Assembly: GCF_002902235.1 (NCBI RefSeq) | Contig: NZ_PPRL01000040.1 | Span: 1 to 37,483, forward strand | Length of the DNA: 37,483 nucleotides | DNA from: Staphylococcus ureilyticus | GTDB taxonomy: Bacteria; Bacillota; Bacilli; Staphylococcales; Staphylococcaceae | Direction: 5' to 3' | Shown: positions 8,960 to 17,224 of the stretch, piece after piece | Numbering within the stretch: the stretch's first letter is position 1 | How the letters are laid out: each line of letters starts with the position of its first letter | Program-made: the position numbers and the translations under genes | Notes under the pieces: generated by a model | Told to the model about the DNA's origin: nothing | Database searches by the model: none | Seen by the model: only the letters and a program-made list of their open reading frames with translations

Positions 8960-9415
8960 ATGTGGCATTATTATAAATTGTATTGGAAAAATGCGCTTGA
9001 TTTTAAAGGGCGTGCTAGAAGAAAAGAATTGTGGTTTCCATTTTTAGTCAATATATTAATCACTATTCTATTGGCTATACTATTAGACTATATTTTCAAA
9101 ATACCAACGTCGATAAGTGACGCAATTAGCGCTTTATTTACAATTATTATCTTTATTCCTGATTTTTCAGTGGCTACAAGACGCATGCATGATATTGGTC
9201 GGACGATGACTTTTCCAATTATATTTGGCGTCTTTTCCGTGTTATTTTTAATTGCCTCATTTATCCCATCTGGTGACGGCTTATTTTTCAATATTTTAGC
9301 AGTTATTTTCGGCATTAGTAGCATTATTTTCTTCATTTTAAATATTGTCGCTTTCTTTTACATGATTACCGATAGTGACAAAGTAGTTAATCAATACGGA
9401 TTACCACGTAAGTAA
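8960..9415 (+). CDS. DUF805 family membrane protein
   Basis: This 151-residue protein of unknown function has the DUF805 pattern. The N-terminal WHYYKLYWKNALDFKGRARRKELW is followed by four hydrophobic segments (about 27-45, 52-68, 86-103 and 109-138). The conserved cytoplasmic motif ATRRMHDIGR lies between the second and third. It ends with a short SDKVVNQYGLPRK tail, where the YG and P are also family hallmarks. ATG at 8960 follows AAAGGGAG (8944-8951) at 8 bases. It is monocistronic, closed by a strong terminator. DUF805 proteins are found throughout bacteria with no settled role, so only the family and membrane location are claimed. Confidence 0.85.
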   Translation: MWHYYKLYWKNALDFKGRARRKELWFPFLVNILITILLAILLDYIFKIPTSISDAISALFTIIIFIPDFSVATRRMHDIGRTMTFPIIFGVFSVLFLIASFIPSGDGLFFNILAVIFGISSIIFFILNIVAFFYMITDSDKVVNQYGLPRK

Positions 9416-9435
9416 TTAGAAAAACGCACATAAAG

Positions 9436-9490
9436 AACGGGACAGAAATCATGCTTTACAAGCGATTCCTGTCCCGTTTTTCTTTTTGCA
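9436..9490 (+). terminator. Long terminator hairpin of the GGGACAGAAATC family
   Basis: AACGGGACAG (9436-9445) pairs with CTGTCCCGTT (9469-9478). Inside it AATC pairs with GATT and GCTT with AAGC, so nearly the whole 43 bases fold, followed by TTTTTCTTTTT. The core resembles hairpins at 18675 and 22500. Confidence 0.88.
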
Positions 9491-9570
9491 AAACTATTAA
9501 TCCCATACTTTTCAACTAAAATAGCTTATAATTCATATATAATGTATTTATAATAAATGAGGTATTTAAC

Positions 9571-10287
9571 ATGAACAAAAATAAAATCATTAATTATTGG
9601 AATAAGCGTGCGACTTCTTTTAGCAAAGACAAGCAAGCAGAACTTAAAAGTGTGCACGCAGAAAGATGGCTATCTGAAATAAACCAAATTATAACAATCG
9701 AACCCGGTATGAAAATCTTAGACATTGGCACAGGCGCAGGTTTTCTAGCAATTCTATGTCAACAACAAGGTGCACAAGTTACTGGTATTGACCTTTCCCC
9801 TGAAATGATTCAATCTGCTAAGCAAAATGCATTACGTTTTAATATAAATGTCAACTTTCAAGTCATGGATGCTGAACATTTACATTTTGACGATGCGTAT
9901 TTTGACCTAGTCATTTCTAGAAATGTTACATGGTTATTACCAGATACAAAAGCTGCCTACCAAGAATGGTTACGCGTTTTAAAACCAAATGCTACACTCA
10001 TTAATATCGATGGAGATTATGGCAACGATGCTTTTACAGATTATAGTGATATACCAAATCACCACGCGCATCATACTTTAGGAGACACGATGTTAGCAGA
10101 GAGTGAAAATATAAAACAAAGTATTTCAATTAATCACTACGACCGCCCTCAATACGATTTAAATATCCTTAAGCAAATAAATACAAAACCCATCCATGTA
10201 GATACGACCATTCATAAACGTATTTATCAATCACATGATGAATTTTATAATCCAACACCTATATTTTTAATAGCATTAACGAAATAA
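9571..10287 (+). CDS. Class I SAM-dependent methyltransferase
   Basis: This 238-residue soluble protein has a Methyltransf_11/25-type Rossmann fold. SAM-binding motif I is ILDIGTGAGFLAI (residues 49-61), the acidic end of strand 2 is VTGIDLSPEMI (about 72-82), motif II is near VMDAEHLHF, and the post-motif strand is YFDLVISRNVTWLLPD. The substrate is not recognisable. UbiE-like and small-molecule methyltransferases share these motifs. ATG at 9571 follows GAGG (9559-9562). It is flanked by a terminator on the left and the fda promoter on the right, so it is probably a single-gene unit. The C-terminal third is variable and matches no family I know. Confidence 0.8.
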   Translation: MNKNKIINYWNKRATSFSKDKQAELKSVHAERWLSEINQIITIEPGMKILDIGTGAGFLAILCQQQGAQVTGIDLSPEMIQSAKQNALRFNINVNFQVMDAEHLHFDDAYFDLVISRNVTWLLPDTKAAYQEWLRVLKPNATLINIDGDYGNDAFTDYSDIPNHHAHHTLGDTMLAESENIKQSISINHYDRPQYDLNILKQINTKPIHVDTTIHKRIYQSHDEFYNPTPIFLIALTK

Positions 10288-10367
10288 TATATGATTATGA
10301 AACATACAACATTGCTAACCATATTAAAATATGAATAATTCGTTTCACTTAGAGCCTACAACTTGCG

Positions 10368-10396
10368 TTGACACCTAATTTTTATCATACTATATA
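10368..10396 (+). promoter_or_regulatory. Promoter of fda
   Basis: A consensus TTGACA (10368-10373) is followed after exactly 17 bases by TATATA (10391-10396), about 28 bases before the start codon. This is the best-looking sigma-A promoter in the window, as expected for an abundant enzyme. Confidence 0.65.
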
Positions 10397-10423
10397 TGAA
10401 TAAAAGCAAAAGGAGTGGTAAGA

Positions 10424-11314
10424 ATGAATAAAGAACAATTTGATAAAGTGAAAAACGGCAAAGGATTCATTGCTGCATTAGACCAAAGTGGTGGCAGTAC
10501 ACCTAAAGCATTAAGTGACTATGGTGTAACTGAAGATCAATATAACAGTGAAGATGAAATGTTTAAACTTGTACATGATATGCGTACACGAATTGTTTCA
10601 TCACCTGCATTCAGTTCCGATAAAATCATTGGTGCAATTCTTTTCGAACAAACGATGGACCGTGAGGTAGAAGGTAAACATACTGGTGACTATTTAGCTG
10701 ATAAAGGTGTCGTTCCTTTCTTAAAAGTTGATAAAGGCTTAGCTGAAGAACAAAACGGCGTGCAATTAATGAAGCCAATTCCAGATTTAGATAAATTATT
10801 AAACCGTGCAAATGATCATAAAATTTTCGGTACAAAAATGCGTTCTAATATTTTAGAATTTAATAAAACTGGTATTGACCAAGTTGTACAACAACAATTC
10901 GAAATTGGAAAACAAATCATCTCTGCTGGATTGGTCCCAATTATCGAACCAGAGGTAAATATCAATGCTGATAACAAAGCAGAGATTGAATCATACTTAT
11001 CAAGTGCAATATTAGCTGAGCTAAATAAATTAAATGACGATGAACTCGTAATGTTAAAATTAACAATCCCAACTAAAGCTAACCAATATCAAGAATTAAT
11101 CGTACACCCTAATGTGGTTCGTGTCGTTGCTTTATCCGGTGGTTATAGTAGAGAACATGCTAACGAAGTTTTAAAACAAAACAAAGACTTAATTGCTAGT
11201 TTCTCTCGTGCATTAATCAATGACTTAAATGTCAATCAATCAGATGAAGAATTTGATAAAATTTTAGCAGATACAATCGATTCTATCTATGATGCATCAG
11301 TAAACAAAGCTTAA
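10424..11314 (+). CDS. fda: Class I fructose-bisphosphate aldolase
   Basis: This enzyme cleaves fructose 1,6-bisphosphate to glyceraldehyde 3-phosphate and dihydroxyacetone phosphate through a Schiff-base lysine, without metal. The 296 residues match the staphylococcal class I enzyme. They begin [30 protein letters not shown], where DQSGGS is a phosphate/substrate loop, with [12 protein letters not shown] and [13 protein letters not shown] further on. The start is ATG at 10424, since AAGGAG (10410-10415) sits 8 bases before it. A GTG at 10415 overlaps the ribosome binding site and is unlikely. It has its own promoter and terminator. A nearby bet cluster is also, from memory, the arrangement in S. 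aureus. Confidence 0.95.
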   Translation: MNKEQFDKVKNGKGFIAALDQSGGSTPKALSDYGVTEDQYNSEDEMFKLVHDMRTRIVSSPAFSSDKIIGAILFEQTMDREVEGKHTGDYLADKGVVPFLKVDKGLAEEQNGVQLMKPIPDLDKLLNRANDHKIFGTKMRSNILEFNKTGIDQVVQQQFEIGKQIISAGLVPIIEPEVNINADNKAEIESYLSSAILAELNKLNDDELVMLKLTIPTKANQYQELIVHPNVVRVVALSGGYSREHANEVLKQNKDLIASFSRALINDLNVNQSDEEFDKILADTIDSIYDASVNKA

Positions 11315-11372
11315 TAACCATTCAGCAATAGCTTTATATTTCCCAGTAAACATGGCAAAAATAAAGCTTAAC

Positions 11373-11410
11373 ACACACCCTGATCTTTAATGTCAGGGTG
11401 TGTTTTTATA
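11373..11410 (+). terminator. Terminator of fda
   Basis: The perfect 11-bp stem ACACACCCTGA (11373-11383) pairs with TCAGGGTGTGT (11393-11403) around a 9-base loop, followed by TTTTATA. Confidence 0.88.
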
Positions 11411-11698
11411 TAACAATGTTTAAATGCGATTTGTAATAACGTCTTACACACCTCAGTCAATATTACTTATCTTGCTATACTCAATCTAACTAACGCATTT
11501 TTTTATCATAAAAAATCGAATACTGCATTTGAAATAACATGTGCTCACTGAGACTATTCCTTAATGTTTTCAATATTTTTTAGCAAGCATGTTTAATGTA
11601 AGTTTTTAAGAAATCCTTAAATAGACTAGCTATAAACCACGACAAACTATATAATTATATTAATTTGCTAATTATCAATGGTTTTAAGGGGAGGAAGT
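11411..11698. other. Non-coding stretch upstream of the PTS EIIC gene
   Basis: About 290 bases of AT-rich DNA lie between the fda terminator and the start at 11699. No gene, cre site, T-box or antiterminator-like stem was recognised. A promoter for the downstream gene must lie here but no convincing -35/-10 pair stands out. Confidence 0.4.
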
Positions 11699-12706
11699 AT
11701 GAAAAATTATCTACATAGATGGATCATTGAAGCGCTAAGTTATATGGCTTTAGGGTTATTTGGCTCTTTGATTATCGGATTGATTTTAGAAACGCTTGGA
11801 GAACAAACATTATTACCACAATTAAATCTGACATTTTTATCAGCAATCGGTCAAGTAGCAATGTCCATGACTGGTGCCGCTATTGGTGTGGCGATAGCTT
11901 ACGGTTTAGGCGCAAAACCACTCGTTACATTTTCTAGTGTTATCGTAGGTACATTAGGTTATACAACTTTTGATGGTGGTCCAGTGGGCGCTTATATCGC
12001 TACAGTCATCGTTGTTGAACTGAGTAGATTATATGCTTGCAAAACAAAAATCGACATCATTTTATCTCCACTACTAACGATATTAATTGGTGGTTTGATT
12101 GCAAAGGCTTTTGGACCAGCATTAAATCAATTTATGACAGGCTTAGGCAAAATTATCATTGCATCCACGGATCAACAACCATTCATCATGGGTATCTTAG
12201 TCTCTGTTATCTTTGGTTTAGCTTTAACTGCACCGATCTCAAGTGCAGCTTTAGCGTTGATGTTAGATTTGAATGGCCTCGCTGCAGGCGCAGCAACAAT
12301 TGGTTGTGCATCACAAATGGTTGGTTTTGCAGTTACTGGCTATAAAGATAATGGTTGGGGTGGTGTGCTTTCTGTAGGTATTGGTACAAGTATGTTGCAA
12401 GTCCCAAATATCATTAAACATCCAATGATTTTACTACCACCTACTCTTACAAGCGCTATTGTTGCACCTATTATGACAACGTGCTTCCCTATGACAAATA
12501 ATGCTGCAGGTGCTGGTATGGGCACAAGCGGCTTCATCGGTCAAATTATGACTATCAATACAATGGGTGGCTCTATACAGACTTGGTCCTTAATTCTTAC
12601 TTTCCACATTTTATTGCCAGCCATTATCAGTTTCTTTCTTTATAGAATTTGTTTTAAAAAACAATGGATACGTCCTGGTGACCAACTGATTCACATTGCA
12701 AAATAG
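11699..12706 (+). CDS. PTS EIIC-like membrane protein (PTS_EIIC_2 type)
   Basis: This 335-residue integral membrane protein has about nine to ten hydrophobic segments. Conserved-looking stretches are MSMTGAAIGVAIAYGLGAKPL, GTLGYTTFDGGPVGAYIA, ALTAPISSAALALMLDLNGLAAGAATIGCASQMVGFA and NNAAGAGMGTSGFIGQI. It resembles the PTS_EIIC_2 family (Pfam, from memory), which stands alone without EIIA/EIIB domains and has unproven substrates. The start is ATG at 11699 behind GGGGAGG (11688-11694). ATG at 11678 would put that site inside the gene. No other PTS component is nearby. It could transport an unknown sugar or be a non-phosphorylating carrier. Confidence 0.75.
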   Translation: MKNYLHRWIIEALSYMALGLFGSLIIGLILETLGEQTLLPQLNLTFLSAIGQVAMSMTGAAIGVAIAYGLGAKPLVTFSSVIVGTLGYTTFDGGPVGAYIATVIVVELSRLYACKTKIDIILSPLLTILIGGLIAKAFGPALNQFMTGLGKIIIASTDQQPFIMGILVSVIFGLALTAPISSAALALMLDLNGLAAGAATIGCASQMVGFAVTGYKDNGWGGVLSVGIGTSMLQVPNIIKHPMILLPPTLTSAIVAPIMTTCFPMTNNAAGAGMGTSGFIGQIMTINTMGGSIQTWSLILTFHILLPAIISFFLYRICFKKQWIRPGDQLIHIAK

Positions 12707-12727
12707 CAACGACATACAATATAAAAC

Positions 12728-12765
12728 AAATCCTGAGACAATTTACACGTCCCAGGATTTATTTA
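12728..12765. terminator. Bidirectional terminator between the EIIC gene and the gab cluster
   Basis: AAATCCTGAGAC (12728-12739) pairs with GTCCCAGGATTT (12749-12760) with one A/C mismatch. Leftward it is followed by GTTTTATATT and rightward by ATTTATG, and it lies between two convergent genes. Confidence 0.7.
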
Positions 12766-12811
12766 TGTTCATCTAAATCAATGTAATGATAAATATATTT
12801 TCAATCTCACT

Positions 12812-14197
12812 CTACTCTTTATCCACACGTGCGTTTACAGGGACATTTGCAGTAGCTTTTCTTGTTTGTGTTACATATAAAATTGCTGCGATTGCATACC
12901 AAGCCAATACGATAAGCCATTCGGAAGGCCATGCTAACGATGATGGCATACCTGGTAAATAAATGACTATAAACAAAACGCTTAAAACAATAGCAATACT
13001 ACCAACGAGTTTTCCATTCTTTATACGATAGGGTCTAGCTAAATCAGGTTGCACTTTGCGTAACTTCATAAAAGAAATCGCTACAAGTAAATACCCTAAT
13101 ACCACACCAATACCACCAGCATTAACAATCCATACAAGTGCTGCTCTACCTAAAAGTGGTGCAACAAACGCTAAGATACCAAGAAACAAAATACCATGTG
13201 TAGGTGTCTTATATTTAGGATGAATAAATGCAAACCATTTAGGAATCATGTGATTTTTCGCCATAGCATACAGAATTCTACTACCACCAATAATAAAAGC
13301 ATTCCAACTTGTAATAATACCAGCTACGCCACCTAATACGAGCAAGACGCCAAATCCACTATGACCAAATAAGTTAGCCATTGCATCTGCTGTCGCCAAA
13401 TTACTGTTGCTTAGAGCTTTAGGTGATAAACCTGTTGCTACACCAAATACAATGAGCAAATAAAAAATCACAGAAGCGATAATTGATAATATTAAAATAC
13501 TGCCAATTTTTTTCGCAGGTGCTTTAACTTCTTCTGCAATTTGTGGGATGACATCAAAGCCCACAAACAGAAATGGAATCATCATTAATACAGACATCGT
13601 TCCACCAATACCATTTTCAAATGGCTGTAAATTGTTGAAATTACCATTAAATCCTGCACCAAATACAAGTAATAAGCCAACGCCTACAATAAAAATTGTG
13701 AAAACTGTTTGCATGATTGCTGCAGGCTTTACACCAAAATAATTAAGTGAAGTTAAAATGACACTTCCAATTGAGCCAATGATAACCCATGTGAAGTATA
13801 CATCCCACCCCGCGATATTCCACATCAATCCTTGATGTTGAAATGGAATAACATAGTCGATCACTGTGGGCAATGCGACCGCTTCAAATGTAATAACTGA
13901 AACATAGCCAAATAATACGGACCAACCTGATATAAAGGCAACGCCTGGTGAAAAAGCTTTTTTAACAAATACAAAACCGCCGCCAGTTTCTGGAATTGCT
14001 GCAGCTAATTCTGCATATGTAAGTCCGATGACAATGACTAAAAATCCACCGAGTAAAAATGCCACAACACTTCCTACAAAACCAGCTGTTGATACCCATT
14101 CTCCTGATAATACGACCCAGCCCCATCCAAGTATTGCGCCGATTGCCAGAAATAAGACATCAACAATATTCATCGTCTTATTAAATTGAGATTTCAT
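12812..14197 (-). CDS. APC family amino-acid permease, putative GABA permease
   Basis: This 461-residue protein has about twelve transmembrane segments. The APC-superfamily opening is AIGAILGWGWVVLSGEW (helix 1, substrate-binding unwound region), followed by YAELAAAIPETGGGFVFVKKAF. A third family segment, FLFVGFDVIPQIAEEVKAPAKKIG, is the helix 6 consensus. ATG at 14197 has a G-rich stretch (complement of CCCC at 14206-14209) in front. It is last in a leftward cluster after gabT and gabD, separated from gabD by 143 bases, so GABA or a related gamma-amino acid is the likely cargo. The permease class is certain and the cargo is inferred. The name gabP would be reasonable but is not proven. Confidence 0.82.
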   Translation of the reverse strand: MKSQFNKTMNIVDVLFLAIGAILGWGWVVLSGEWVSTAGFVGSVVAFLLGGFLVIVIGLTYAELAAAIPETGGGFVFVKKAFSPGVAFISGWSVLFGYVSVITFEAVALPTVIDYVIPFQHQGLMWNIAGWDVYFTWVIIGSIGSVILTSLNYFGVKPAAIMQTVFTIFIVGVGLLLVFGAGFNGNFNNLQPFENGIGGTMSVLMMIPFLFVGFDVIPQIAEEVKAPAKKIGSILILSIIASVIFYLLIVFGVATGLSPKALSNSNLATADAMANLFGHSGFGVLLVLGGVAGIITSWNAFIIGGSRILYAMAKNHMIPKWFAFIHPKYKTPTHGILFLGILAFVAPLLGRAALVWIVNAGGIGVVLGYLLVAISFMKLRKVQPDLARPYRIKNGKLVGSIAIVLSVLFIVIYLPGMPSSLAWPSEWLIVLAWYAIAAILYVTQTRKATANVPVNARVDKE

Positions 14198-14340
14198 TTT
14201 ACATACCCCATAACATTCATTGAATTAAAAGTGAATGAGCTTAAATTTTCTATATTAGTTTCAATCTAATCATCACTTTCTTGTTCGTTTAGATTCATAC
14301 GTTTTGCTTTATTTACAACCAGTGCTTTCTAACTTGCACT

Positions 14341-15720
14341 TTAAATACCTATGGATAAATATTTTGTTTCTAAATATGGCTCTATACCTTCAGTGCCACC
14401 TTCTCTGCCATAACCACTTTCTTTCAAACCACCAAATGGTGCATGAGCAGCTGAAGGACCACCATCATTCCACCCAACAACACCATATTCTAACTCATTA
14501 TAAAGCTTTAATCCTGTACGATAATCATTTGTGAAGAAGTAAGAAGCTAAGCCAAATTCTGTATCGTTTGCCATTTTTATTGCTTCATCTAAATCTTCAT
14601 AAACCATAACCGGTGCAACTGGACCGAAAGTTTCTTCATGAATTACTTTCATATCTAAATTCACATTAGAGATAACCACTGGTTTTAGGAAATTTCCTTT
14701 TAACGCTTGTATTTCATCTACTGACCGTGATAATTTTCCACCTTTAGCTTGTGCATCTGTAATATGTGTCATCACTTTTTCAACTGCAGCTTTATCAATG
14801 AGTGGTCCTATGTTTACATCATTTTGCAGACCATCACCAACAGTAAGTTCGTTGACTTTCTCAATCAAACGGTTTGTGTATTGATCAGCAATATCTCGAT
14901 GTACAAAAATACGATTCGCGCAGATACATGTTTGCCCTGCATTTCTAAACTTAGAAGCAATCGTACCTTCTACAGCTGCTTCAATATCAGCATCTTTATG
15001 CACAATTAAAGGGGCTAAACCACCTAGCTCCATCGTTACATTTTTCACACTTTGCGCTGACTGTTCAATCAGTGATTTTCCAACAGCAGTCGATCCAGTA
15101 AATGTCACTTTATTAATCAGTTTATGTGTGGTGAAGATATCACCTGCATCTTTACCAGACGCAATAATATAGGATATCGCATCTTTGGGTATGCCGGCTT
15201 CATGTGCTAGTGCAACTAGTTTAATGGTTGTTAAAGGTGTTTTGACAGCAGGTTTACAAATGATTGTGCATCCAGCAGCTAATGCAGGCGCCATTTTACG
15301 CGTTATCATCGCTGCCGGGAAATTCCAAGGTGTTATCGCGCCTACTACACCAACCGGAAATTTATCAATCACTATTTTCTTAGATGACGTATTTGCAGGT
15401 ATCGTACGTCCATATACTCTCTTAGCCTCTTCCGCATACCATTTTACATAAGCATTCGCATATATGACTTCCCCTTTAGCTTCTGCTAAAGGTTTTCCAC
15501 CTTCAAGTGTAATAAGCTTCGCCAGTTCATCCTGATGTTCATCAATGAGTTTCCCCCATTGATATAACTTTGCTGAACGTTCGTGTGCATCAACTAATTT
15601 CCATTCTTCAAATGCTGTACGTGCACGTTCAATTTGTGAATGGATTTCATCATGACTTGTGTAGTTTAAACGTTCTATAATTTCATTGGTAGAAGGATTA
15701 TAAACTTCTAATTGACTCAT
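14341..15720 (-). CDS. gabD: NAD(P)-dependent succinate-semialdehyde dehydrogenase
   Basis: This ALDH oxidises succinate semialdehyde, made by GabT from GABA, to succinate for the TCA cycle. The 459 residues are typical of GabD. VGVVGAITPWNFPAAMITRK (about 122-141) is the cofactor segment, VTMELGGLAPLIVHKDAD carries the general-base Glu, and RNAGQTCICANR places the catalytic Cys at residue 265 with a second Cys two residues on, as in redox-sensitive GabD enzymes. ATG at 15720 follows AAGGAG (complement near 15731-15736). It starts 74 bases after gabT on the same strand. An aspartate- or other-semialdehyde specificity is possible, but gabT next door makes GABA degradation the best reading. Confidence 0.92.
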   Translation of the reverse strand: MSQLEVYNPSTNEIIERLNYTSHDEIHSQIERARTAFEEWKLVDAHERSAKLYQWGKLIDEHQDELAKLITLEGGKPLAEAKGEVIYANAYVKWYAEEAKRVYGRTIPANTSSKKIVIDKFPVGVVGAITPWNFPAAMITRKMAPALAAGCTIICKPAVKTPLTTIKLVALAHEAGIPKDAISYIIASGKDAGDIFTTHKLINKVTFTGSTAVGKSLIEQSAQSVKNVTMELGGLAPLIVHKDADIEAAVEGTIASKFRNAGQTCICANRIFVHRDIADQYTNRLIEKVNELTVGDGLQNDVNIGPLIDKAAVEKVMTHITDAQAKGGKLSRSVDEIQALKGNFLKPVVISNVNLDMKVIHEETFGPVAPVMVYEDLDEAIKMANDTEFGLASYFFTNDYRTGLKLYNELEYGVVGWNDGGPSAAHAPFGGLKESGYGREGGTEGIEPYLETKYLSIGI

Positions 15721-15794
15721 TATTGTTCTCTCCTTTACATTTATTTTTGTTATGAGGTATGACTTAACTATACCCGTTATTTAAAAATAAAATT

Positions 15795-17117
15795 TTAAGC
15801 GTCCAGATGTGCTTCCGCTATGCTCACTTTTTCAAATGTTTCAGACAATATTTCTAATCCTTGTTGTAATTCATCGTCTGTAATAACAAGCGGTGTTAAG
15901 AATCGTAAAACATTACCTTTAATACCAGCAGATAATAATAACAAACCATTTGCATTCGCTGTTTGAATAATTTTTCCAGTCAATGCTTTATTGGGCTGAC
16001 CGGTTTGATCATCGATGATTTCACAGGCAACCATAGCACCAAGTCTACGAATGTTTGTGATAAATGAATATTGTTCTGCACTGCGATATAAGAAACTTTC
16101 AAGTTGTTTTCCAATTTGTTCTGCTTTATTGTTTAAGTCTTCTTCTTCAATGATTTCAATGACTTTTAAAGCAGCTTCACAAGCTAAGGGATTTCCAGCA
16201 TATGTGCCACCTAGTTCTCCAGGAGATGCACTGTCTATAATTTCCGCTTTTCCAACTACACCGCTTAATGGAAATCCTGCAGCCAATGATTTAGACACAG
16301 TTATTAAATCGGGTTCTATATCAAAATGTTCAATCGCAAATGTTTTACCTGTTCGTGCAAAACCTGTTTGAATTTCATCTGCTACAAAAATAATGTCATG
16401 CGCTTCACATATTTTTTTAACTGCTTTCACGAATTTTTTATCCGGAATAATAAATCCGCCTTCTCCTTGGACTGGTTCCATCACGATACAAGCTACTTCA
16501 CTAGGATCTACAGTCTCTATGAAAAAATCATGTAACTTATCAATCATTTGATCAATATAAGCTGCTTCAGATAAGTATTCGGATTTTTCTGAAATATTAG
16601 GGTATGGCGCTTGGTAAACCTCTGGTGCAAATGGGCCAAATCCAAGTTTATAAGGCCTTACTTTACTTGTCATAGACATTGTTAAATTAGTACGTCCATG
16701 AAACCCTCTTACAAAGGAAACAACTGATTGCCTTCCAGTGTGTTTCCTAGCAATTTTCACTGCATTCTCTACAGCTTCTGCACCTGAATTAAGTAAAATC
16801 ACTTTTTTATCAAAATCACCAGGTGTAATCTCTGTTAATTTTTGAGCTAAGTTGAGATAGCTTTTATACATAATGACATTGAAGCCAGGATGTATAAAGT
16901 TGTCTAGTTGTTCTTTTAAATGTTTGGTTATCTTAGGGTGTGTGTGTCCAACGTTTAATGTACCAATTGCTCCCGCAAAATCTATGAAACGTTCACCTTC
17001 TACATCTGTGATCGTAGCACCTTGTGCATGATCTGCAACATGCAGATTACCATTCCCAACACCACGTGCTACATACTTATCACGTTGTCTCTTATAGCTT
17101 TCAAATTGATTTGTCAT
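15795..17117 (-). CDS. gabT: 4-aminobutyrate aminotransferase
   Basis: This class III PLP transaminase moves the amino group of GABA to 2-oxoglutarate, giving succinate semialdehyde and glutamate. The 440 residues include LLNSGAEAVENAVKIAR (PLP phosphate region), FVRGFHGRTNLTMSMT, and the PLP-stacking VADEIQTGFARTG with its invariant Asp. TVSKSLAAGFPLSGVVG places the Schiff-base Lys at residue 276. The start is ATG at 17117 behind AGGAGGGG. A TTG three bases earlier is less likely. It is first of gabT-gabD-permease and lies directly downstream of gabR in the same direction. Confidence 0.93.
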   Translation of the reverse strand: MTNQFESYKRQRDKYVARGVGNGNLHVADHAQGATITDVEGERFIDFAGAIGTLNVGHTHPKITKHLKEQLDNFIHPGFNVIMYKSYLNLAQKLTEITPGDFDKKVILLNSGAEAVENAVKIARKHTGRQSVVSFVRGFHGRTNLTMSMTSKVRPYKLGFGPFAPEVYQAPYPNISEKSEYLSEAAYIDQMIDKLHDFFIETVDPSEVACIVMEPVQGEGGFIIPDKKFVKAVKKICEAHDIIFVADEIQTGFARTGKTFAIEHFDIEPDLITVSKSLAAGFPLSGVVGKAEIIDSASPGELGGTYAGNPLACEAALKVIEIIEEEDLNNKAEQIGKQLESFLYRSAEQYSFITNIRRLGAMVACEIIDDQTGQPNKALTGKIIQTANANGLLLLSAGIKGNVLRFLTPLVITDDELQQGLEILSETFEKVSIAEAHLDA

Positions 17118-17164
17118 CAATAACCCCTCCTCTTTGCTTCTACATAAGACCTGTAGTTTTCTAA

Positions 17165-17223
17165 AATTTAAGGGATTATTGGTACAGTGTAAAGTACCAG
17201 TTATGACAAATTAATGGAACCAG
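17165..17223 (-). promoter_or_regulatory. gabT promoter with candidate GabR sites
   Basis: Leftward, TTTACA (complement of 17188-17193) and TAAATT (complement of 17165-17170) are 17 bases apart. The -35 sits inside an inverted repeat TGGTAC (17180-17185) and GTACCA (17194-17199). G-T-A-C-C-A-G (17194-17200) recurs as G-A-A-C-C-A-G (17217-17223), 23 bases on. MocR-type regulators bind paired direct repeats, so these are candidate GabR boxes. The assignment is inference. Confidence 0.45.
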
Positions 17224-17224
17224 A

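Noticed and set aside
14198-14340. A T-box or other riboswitch before the permease gene
   Set aside because: Only a 5-bp AGTGC/GCACT stem is visible, with no T-box sequence, specifier stem or terminator/antiterminator pair.
14304-14534. Rightward His/Leu-rich 76-residue frame at the gabD end
   Set aside because: It is mostly antisense to gabD, has low-complexity composition and no ribosome binding site.
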